The notes under the pieces: generated by a model
The model's input: only the letters and a program-made list of their open reading frames with translations
Told to the model about the DNA's origin: nothing
Database searches by the model: none
From: Thioclava dalianensis
Lineage (GTDB): Bacteria > Pseudomonadota > Alphaproteobacteria > Rhodobacterales > Rhodobacteraceae
DNA length: 43,432 nt
NCBI RefSeq assembly: GCF_000715505.1
Contig: NZ_JHEH01000025.1
Coordinates: 1-43,432 of the forward strand
Direction: 5' to 3'
Translations under genes and position numbers: made by a program
Shown here: positions 39,582 through 43,432 of the stretch, piece after piece
How positions within the stretch are numbered: the stretch's first letter is position 1
How the letters are laid out: every line of letters starts with the position of its first letter

Positions 39582-40994
39582 TCAGACCAAAAGCTCGTCC
39601 GGCATCCGCTCCAACAGGCGCTTGAGCGTCTCGATGGCCTGACGGAACCGATCCTCGCTGACCCCACCGGCCAGCGCGATCCGCACCGCATTGGGCGCCT
39701 GCCCATCTTGCAGCGCATATTCATCGGCGGCCCGCAACAGCACGCCCTCGGCCTCGGCCATGCGCGCAAAGGCGGAGGCGCGCCAGCCCAGCGGCAAAGT
39801 TAGCCAGACGAAGCTCAGCCCCGATTGCCAGCCCAGCTCCTGATCGCCAAGCGCCTGAAGCAGCATCTGCAAGCGCCGCCCCATCTCGGCCTGCGCGCGT
39901 GCCTTGAGATCCAGCGCCTCGCCGGTCTCGAAGAGATGCGCCATCATATCGGTCACGGGCCGCGACAGGCCGAAATAGCTGTGCTGCGCGGTCAGCCGCC
40001 CGGCCTCACCCATACCATCAGGTGCCACGACAATGCCAAACCGCATCCCCGCCGAGATCGACTTGGAGAGCGACGTCACATGCCAGCACCGTTCAGGCGC
40101 AAGCGAGCGCAGACTGGGCAGGCCAGTGACCGGCGCGGTGTAGCAATCATCTTCGATGATCTGCAGATCATGACGCCGCGCCACCGCAATCAGCGCATGA
40201 CGCCGCTCGATCCCCATCCGACCGGCGGTCGGGTTCTGCGCATCGGGGGTGACGCAGATCAACTGCCCGCCATAGCGTCGGCACGCAGCATCCAGCGCCT
40301 CGGGCACCATCCCTTCATCATCAATCGCAATGCCCCGGATCTCGGCGCGGTTGAGCCGCGCGGCATGGCGAAACCCGGGATAGGCCAGCGCCTCGGCATA
40401 GATCACCGGACGCTCGCCGCGCAGGCAACATTGCATCACCATCATGATCCCGTTCTGCCCGCCATGGGTCAGCACCAGATCATCAGGCGTCACCGTGTCG
40501 AAATCCGTATATTCCGAGAACCAGTTGAGCGCCGCGCGGCGACAATATTCGTCGCGCTTGAGGCCCGGATATTCGAGATATTGCCGACCGATCCCTTCGG
40601 CGGCCTTCATCATCGCCCGCGCCAAAGCCTCGGTCTGGCCGATATCGGGAAGCTGTGGCGAGCGCAGGTCGACAATCGCATCATCGAGATCGGGATCGCG
40701 CGTCGGCAGATTGTAGATCGCCTCGGTCGGGCCGAGCCTGCGAGATTGTGACGATACAAATGTACCCCGCCCCACAACCGCCTCCAAAAGCCCCTCTTGC
40801 GTGGCAATCTGATAGCCCCGCGCAACGGTCCCGGGCGTCACCCCAAGACTATAGGCCAAGTCCCTGACAGTAGGCAATTTTGCGCCGGGCAGCAGCGCAC
40901 CGTTTCGGATGCCTTCGCGCAATGCGCGCACAAGGGCGAGATATTTCGGTCCGCTATGGCGCGTCAGATCCGCAGTCCAGTTTGTATCAGTCAC
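39582..40994 (-). CDS. MocR-type regulator (GntR wHTH + aminotransferase fold)
   Basis: 470 aa; the start is the GTG at 40994 (VTDTNWTADLTRHSGPKYLA), as no ATG occurs in the first 100 codons. N-terminal GntR winged helix (about 15-80: LREGIRNGALLPGAKLPTVRDLAYSLGVTPGTVARGYQ), linker, then a fold-type I aminotransferase domain with THGGQNGIMM, DDCYTAP and the PLP-binding SLSKSISAGMRFG (Lys311). MocR proteins bind PLP and often a second amine or amino acid, and regulate a neighbour. The divergent DUF1127 gene is the obvious target, and E. coli yjiR-yjiS shows the same pairing (from memory). Ligand unknown. Confidence 0.9.
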   Translation of the reverse strand: MTDTNWTADLTRHSGPKYLALVRALREGIRNGALLPGAKLPTVRDLAYSLGVTPGTVARGYQIATQEGLLEAVVGRGTFVSSQSRRLGPTEAIYNLPTRDPDLDDAIVDLRSPQLPDIGQTEALARAMMKAAEGIGRQYLEYPGLKRDEYCRRAALNWFSEYTDFDTVTPDDLVLTHGGQNGIMMVMQCCLRGERPVIYAEALAYPGFRHAARLNRAEIRGIAIDDEGMVPEALDAACRRYGGQLICVTPDAQNPTAGRMGIERRHALIAVARRHDLQIIEDDCYTAPVTGLPSLRSLAPERCWHVTSLSKSISAGMRFGIVVAPDGMGEAGRLTAQHSYFGLSRPVTDMMAHLFETGEALDLKARAQAEMGRRLQMLLQALGDQELGWQSGLSFVWLTLPLGWRASAFARMAEAEGVLLRAADEYALQDGQAPNAVRIALAGGVSEDRFRQAIETLKRLLERMPDELLV

Positions 40995-41067
40995 AATGTT
41001 TCTCTGGCCGACTCAATATTTCATTTGTACCAACGTCATACCAGAACACGACGTATTGTATCAATAC
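40981..41067. promoter_or_regulatory. Repeated TTGTA-type sites in the mocR/DUF1127 divergent promoter
   Basis: Three near-identical decamers lie in the same orientation: TTTGTATCAG (40981-40990), TTTGTACCAA (41024-41033) and ATTGTATCAA (41055-41064), 43 and 31 bp apart. The last is inside a perfect inverted repeat GTATTG-TAT-CAATAC (41053-41067). A further related copy (TTTGTATCG on the minus strand, about 40753-40761) lies inside the mocR coding region. MocR regulators bind spaced direct repeats, so these are good candidates for the MocR operator. The first covers the mocR start. Confidence 0.65.
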
Positions 41068-41083
41068 ACGAAAGGATCATCCG

Positions 41084-41272
41084 ATGCTGACCGTCTCGCG
41101 GAACCGCCCGACCCTCGCCCACAGCGCCACGACCGGCCTGTTCGCGCGCGTAGTTCGCGTGCTGGAAGCCCGCCGGTCGCGCAAGGCATTGGGCAAGCTC
41201 GATGATCGTTTGTTGAGAGATATCGGTATTGACCGCGTCATCGCGGATCACGAAACGCGCCGCTTCCTGTGA
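41084..41272 (+). CDS. DUF1127 small arginine-rich protein
   Basis: 62 aa, ATG at 41084 behind AAAGGATC. The C-terminal half, RRSRKALGKLDDRLLRDIGIDR, is the DUF1127 motif (LxxLDDRLLRDIGI). The N-terminus is basic and carries FARVVRVLEARRSRK. Proteins of this family are short, often RNA-associated or metabolic regulators in alphaproteobacteria, though the function of this one is unknown. Divergent from the MocR gene and followed by a good terminator, so it is transcribed alone. Confidence 0.85.
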   Translation: MLTVSRNRPTLAHSATTGLFARVVRVLEARRSRKALGKLDDRLLRDIGIDRVIADHETRRFL

Positions 41273-41311
41273 CGCACTCGGCCCGTCTGGTCCCCGGACG
41301 TGTCGATCTCT

Positions 41312-41339
41312 GGCCGGGCCTTGTGTCCGGCCTTTTTTT
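41312..41339 (+). terminator. Rho-independent terminator of the DUF1127 gene
   Basis: GGCCGG (41312-41317) pairs with CCGGCC (41327-41332), followed directly by seven T (41333-41339). It begins 40 nt after the DUF1127 stop. With the next hairpin it makes a convergent terminator pair. Confidence 0.88.
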
Positions 41340-41360
41340 GTCCAATCCCCGCACAGACAG

Positions 41361-41389
41361 AAAAAGACCGGACGAGTGCCCGCCCGGTC
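41361..41389 (-). terminator. Rho-independent terminator of the Hint gene
   Basis: On the minus strand, GACCGG (41389-41384) pairs with CCGGTC (41371-41366) and is followed by TTTTT (41365-41361). It lies 55 nt past the stop of the Hint-domain gene (41444). Confidence 0.82.
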
Positions 41390-41443
41390 CAATCACAAGC
41401 CGCCTCAGATCTCAGAACAGCCCGAAACTAGAAATAGCGCAAT

Positions 41444-42214
41444 CTACCCCCGCGCATCGGGCCGCACCGGAGCATAAAGCGCCTCGACATCGCGTCCCGG
41501 CAGGATATCGTGGAGCTCGCTCAGGGTCTGCGGACGCAGCGCTGCCAACGCATCTGCCGTCGGCCGGAAGCTCTCGGACCAGATCCCATTGGCCATGATC
41601 AGCTCGTGCCTGTCGAACAACAGCTGATAATAGGTGATGGAGGTGCAGGCGCAAAGCTCCACCCCGTCCAAGCCCACCAGATCACGCGCCATGACCAGAC
41701 ATTCGCCTGTCTGCGCGCGCGCGGGCGCTTGGGTCAGGAGACGATGATTGGGCGACACGGTGATCTCGGCATCGGGCAGATCGGCGCCCAGCACCGAAGC
41801 CTGCAGCCGCACCGGGCGCAGAAATGGATTGAGCCCGAGCGCGCGCCAATCGAAGCTGCGCGTCCCGCTCCAGCGCAGCACCTGCAACCCATTGTCGCGC
41901 GTCATCACACGCATGCCCGCCCGCAGCCGAGAGACCGGCATATCGCCCGTTTCCGTAGCAATTCTCGCGTCTTGCGTGAAACAGGGAATGACGTTCAGCG
42001 CCTCGGCAATCGAACCGGAATAGAGCTTGCAGCCCTGCCCGTCATAGCCGTGCAGCACGCCCCGCTCTTTGTCATTGCCGTCGAATTCCAGACGCAGACT
42101 GCGCGTCGAGACGCACCCCATATCTTGAAAAACACTCGCAGCGAAACCGGGCGTCCCGGTCAAGGCGCCCGTCAATGCGATACGTGGATCAGCAGCACTC
42201 ATACTCAGCCCCAT
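41444..42214 (-). CDS. Standalone Hint_2-domain protein
   Basis: 256 aa from the ATG at 42214 (or 244 aa... counted from the ATG at 42202, MSAADPRIALTG). An N-terminal part of ~75 residues has no recognised motif. A Hedgehog/intein-type Hint domain then starts at NVIPCFTQDARIATETGDMPVSRLRAG, with the nucleophile-type Cys, followed by MRVMTRDNGLQVLRWSGTR, ITVSPNHRLL and FDRHELIMANGIWSESFRP. No RTX repeats and no terminal splice junction are evident. It lies 187 nt downstream of the RTX-Hint gene on the same strand and closely resembles its Hint part, so it is probably a paralogue. Cleavage, self-linkage or anchoring function is unknown. Confidence 0.78.
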   Translation of the reverse strand: MGLSMSAADPRIALTGALTGTPGFAASVFQDMGCVSTRSLRLEFDGNDKERGVLHGYDGQGCKLYSGSIAEALNVIPCFTQDARIATETGDMPVSRLRAGMRVMTRDNGLQVLRWSGTRSFDWRALGLNPFLRPVRLQASVLGADLPDAEITVSPNHRLLTQAPARAQTGECLVMARDLVGLDGVELCACTSITYYQLLFDRHELIMANGIWSESFRPTADALAALRPQTLSELHDILPGRDVEALYAPVRPDARG

Positions 42215-42363
42215 GTTTACGGCATTACCGAACAGTCTTGGGCCCCCATGAGAATGTTATGCCAGAATACTTCTTAAAAAAACGCAAAAAAGCCCAGATC
42301 TCGCCAATTATGGCGAAATTGAGCGTTTCCGTCTCAGCAACAAAGCCGAAACCTGAGAATTTC

Positions 42364-42393
42364 GGACGCCCAACCGCGAAGGATCGGGCGTCC
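42364..42393. terminator. Hairpin behind the RTX-Hint gene
   Basis: GGACGCCC (42364-42371) pairs with GGGCGTCC (42386-42393) in the gap after the RTX-Hint stop (42402). On the minus strand GAAATTCTC follows, without a real T-tract. A second small hairpin (TCGCCA-ATTA-TGGCGA, 42301-42316) and two T-runs on the minus strand (about 42280-42295) lie further on and may complete termination. Confidence 0.5.
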
Positions 42394-42401
42394 TATATGG
42401 C

Positions 42402-43432
42402 TTAGCCGTTCAACAGGACGGCGGCTTCGTGCTTTTTGAGCGTCTTGCGGGCCGCCTGATACTCGTCGCGGCCTTCCCCGGTTTTCAGCTCGGGGAAGAG
42501 ATCGAAGATTTCCTGACGCTGGGCATTGCCCATACCGCCGAGCGTCTGATCGCCGGGTTGGAAGCTCTCGGTCCAAGATCCGTTGCCCAGAACCACCTCG
42601 TGCTGGTCGAACATGAAGTGCAGATAGCTGGTGCCCAAAGCGTCGACGGTGCTGATACCCGGATTGCCAACAAGATGTTTGGCCGAGACCAGAACCTCGT
42701 GCTCTTCGAAATAGAGCGCCGTCTTGTCATTGGCCACCAGCATCCGGTGGTTGGGCGAAACCATCATATCGCGCTCGGGCAGATCATTGCCCAGCGAGCC
42801 GGCCTTGATCAGGATCGGACGCAGATGCGCTGATGCTATAAGATCGTCGTAGGTCAGATCGCAACGCCCGGCCCAGCGGATCTCTTGGATGCCGTTGTCA
42901 CGGGTGAGCACCTTGTCGCCGACTTTGAGCGTCTCAGCTGGCATCTCTCCCTTAGGCGTCGCAATCAGCGTGCCCGGCGTGAAGCAGGGGATCACATGCT
43001 CGATATTCACGAAGCTGAGCGTGCCATCGGGATTACCCGCGCCATCAAGGAAAGTCACGGTGCCCGCATAGGTCTTGGTGCCATCGGTATCGATATCGGT
43101 GACATGCTGGTCGATGCGCAGCGGCCCCGCCCCGGTCAGATCGAGCGTATCGTAATCGTCGCCGCCCTCCGAGCCGTCAATCGAGTCGCCATTCCCATCA
43201 GCGGCAGAGCCCACGAGGAACAGGTCACGATCATCGCCGCCGATCATCGTATCCGAACCCTCACCGCCGACGAAGGTGTCGTTACCGCTTTCGCCTTTGA
43301 TGGAGTCGTCGCCCTTGCCGCCGAACATCTCATCCGCGGCATTCCCGCCGAGGATCGTGTCGTTGCCATCGCCACCATCAAGCAGGTCTTCGCGCGGGCC
43401 TCCCAGCAGCAGATCGTCGCCATCATCGCCAT
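42402..43432 (-). CDS. RTX-repeat protein with C-terminal Hint_2 domain (cut by window edge)
   Basis: 343 codons in the window; the frame is open at the right edge, so the N-terminus is missing and the first ATGs inside are not the start. The visible part begins with RTX calcium-binding nonapeptides (GDDGDDLLLGG, GGDGNDTILGG, GGKGDDSIKGE, GGEGSDTMIGG), then a short beta region, then a Hint_2 domain: EHVIPCFTPGTLIATPKGEMPAETLKVG with nucleophile-type Cys, KVLTRDNGIQEIRWAGR, MVSPNHRML, and FDQHEVVLGNGSWTESFQPG. RTX proteins normally leave the cell through a type I system. The Hint may act as a self-processing or anchoring module. C-terminus: TLKKHEAAVLLNG. Confidence 0.85.
   Translation of the reverse strand, partial: GDDGDDLLLGGPREDLLDGGDGNDTILGGNAADEMFGGKGDDSIKGESGNDTFVGGEGSDTMIGGDDRDLFLVGSAADGNGDSIDGSEGGDDYDTLDLTGAGPLRIDQHVTDIDTDGTKTYAGTVTFLDGAGNPDGTLSFVNIEHVIPCFTPGTLIATPKGEMPAETLKVGDKVLTRDNGIQEIRWAGRCDLTYDDLIASAHLRPILIKAGSLGNDLPERDMMVSPNHRMLVANDKTALYFEEHEVLVSAKHLVGNPGISTVDALGTSYLHFMFDQHEVVLGNGSWTESFQPGDQTLGGMGNAQRQEIFDLFPELKTGEGRDEYQAARKTLKKHEAAVLLNG

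Noticed and set aside
43190-43432. Repeated GC-rich units as a possible CRISPR or satellite
   Set aside because: They encode RTX nonapeptides in one continuous frame and vary between copies; there are no spacers.

Overview
The window reads as chromosomal DNA of a high-GC alphaproteobacterium, most likely Rhodobacterales (Rhodobacteraceae). The support is the imuA-imuB-dnaE2 mutagenesis cassette, a spike-base protein of the Rcc01079 type known from the Rhodobacter gene transfer agent (GTA), RTX/Hint_2 proteins, a MocR/DUF1127 pair and a yjb/gfc-type exopolysaccharide set. I do not name a species. I saw no tRNA, rRNA, CRISPR array, insertion sequence or attachment site. Both ends cut a gene: dnaE2 on the left (only its first 262 codons are present) and an RTX-Hint gene on the right (only its C-terminal part is present).

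Layout. 1-2754 (-): imuA-imuB-dnaE2 translesion cassette, tightly overlapped. 2755-3290: gene-poor, less GC-rich stretch. 3355-6569 (-): glycine betaine-type ABC importer proX-proW-proV, with a hairpin plus T-tract between proX and proW. 6873-9737: TetR repressor divergent from a pspA-like gene, a YiaA/B-type membrane protein and a DUF4105 membrane protein; three copies of one palindrome lie in the divergent promoter. 9748-13582: a two-component system (-) divergent from an ArnT/PMT-like lipid A glycosyltransferase (+). 13629-15437 (-): PepSY-TM protein and a small His/Cys-rich DUF2946-like protein. 15641-18042 (+): exbB-exbD-exbD-tonB. 18237-21247 (+): AcpA/phospholipase C-like phosphoesterase and a di-haem cytochrome c peroxidase behind a plausible Pho box.

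21226-38867 is a large surface-polysaccharide locus. Its minus-strand operon, in transcription order, is: Wzc-like tyrosine kinase, a GT4 glycosyltransferase, a GTA-type head-spike pair (GhsA-like base and a fibre-like protein), three PAPS-type sulfotransferases interleaved with a Wzx-like flippase and two more GT4 enzymes, then a Wzy/O-antigen-ligase-like protein. Divergent from it on the plus strand are the priming phosphoglycosyltransferase, YjbH, YjbF and Wza; a YjbE-like protein lies beyond on the minus strand. Together these could assemble, flip, polymerise and export a sulfated repeat-unit polysaccharide. The most interesting point is that the spike genes of a gene-transfer particle sit inside the operon that makes a likely particle receptor. 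A strong terminator-like hairpin in the wzc leader suggests that the operon is controlled by attenuation.

39076-43432: a secreted ClpP-fold protein (+), a MocR regulator (-) divergent from a DUF1127 protein (+) with repeated candidate operator sites, and two Hint-domain proteins in tandem (-), one standalone and one behind RTX calcium-binding repeats.
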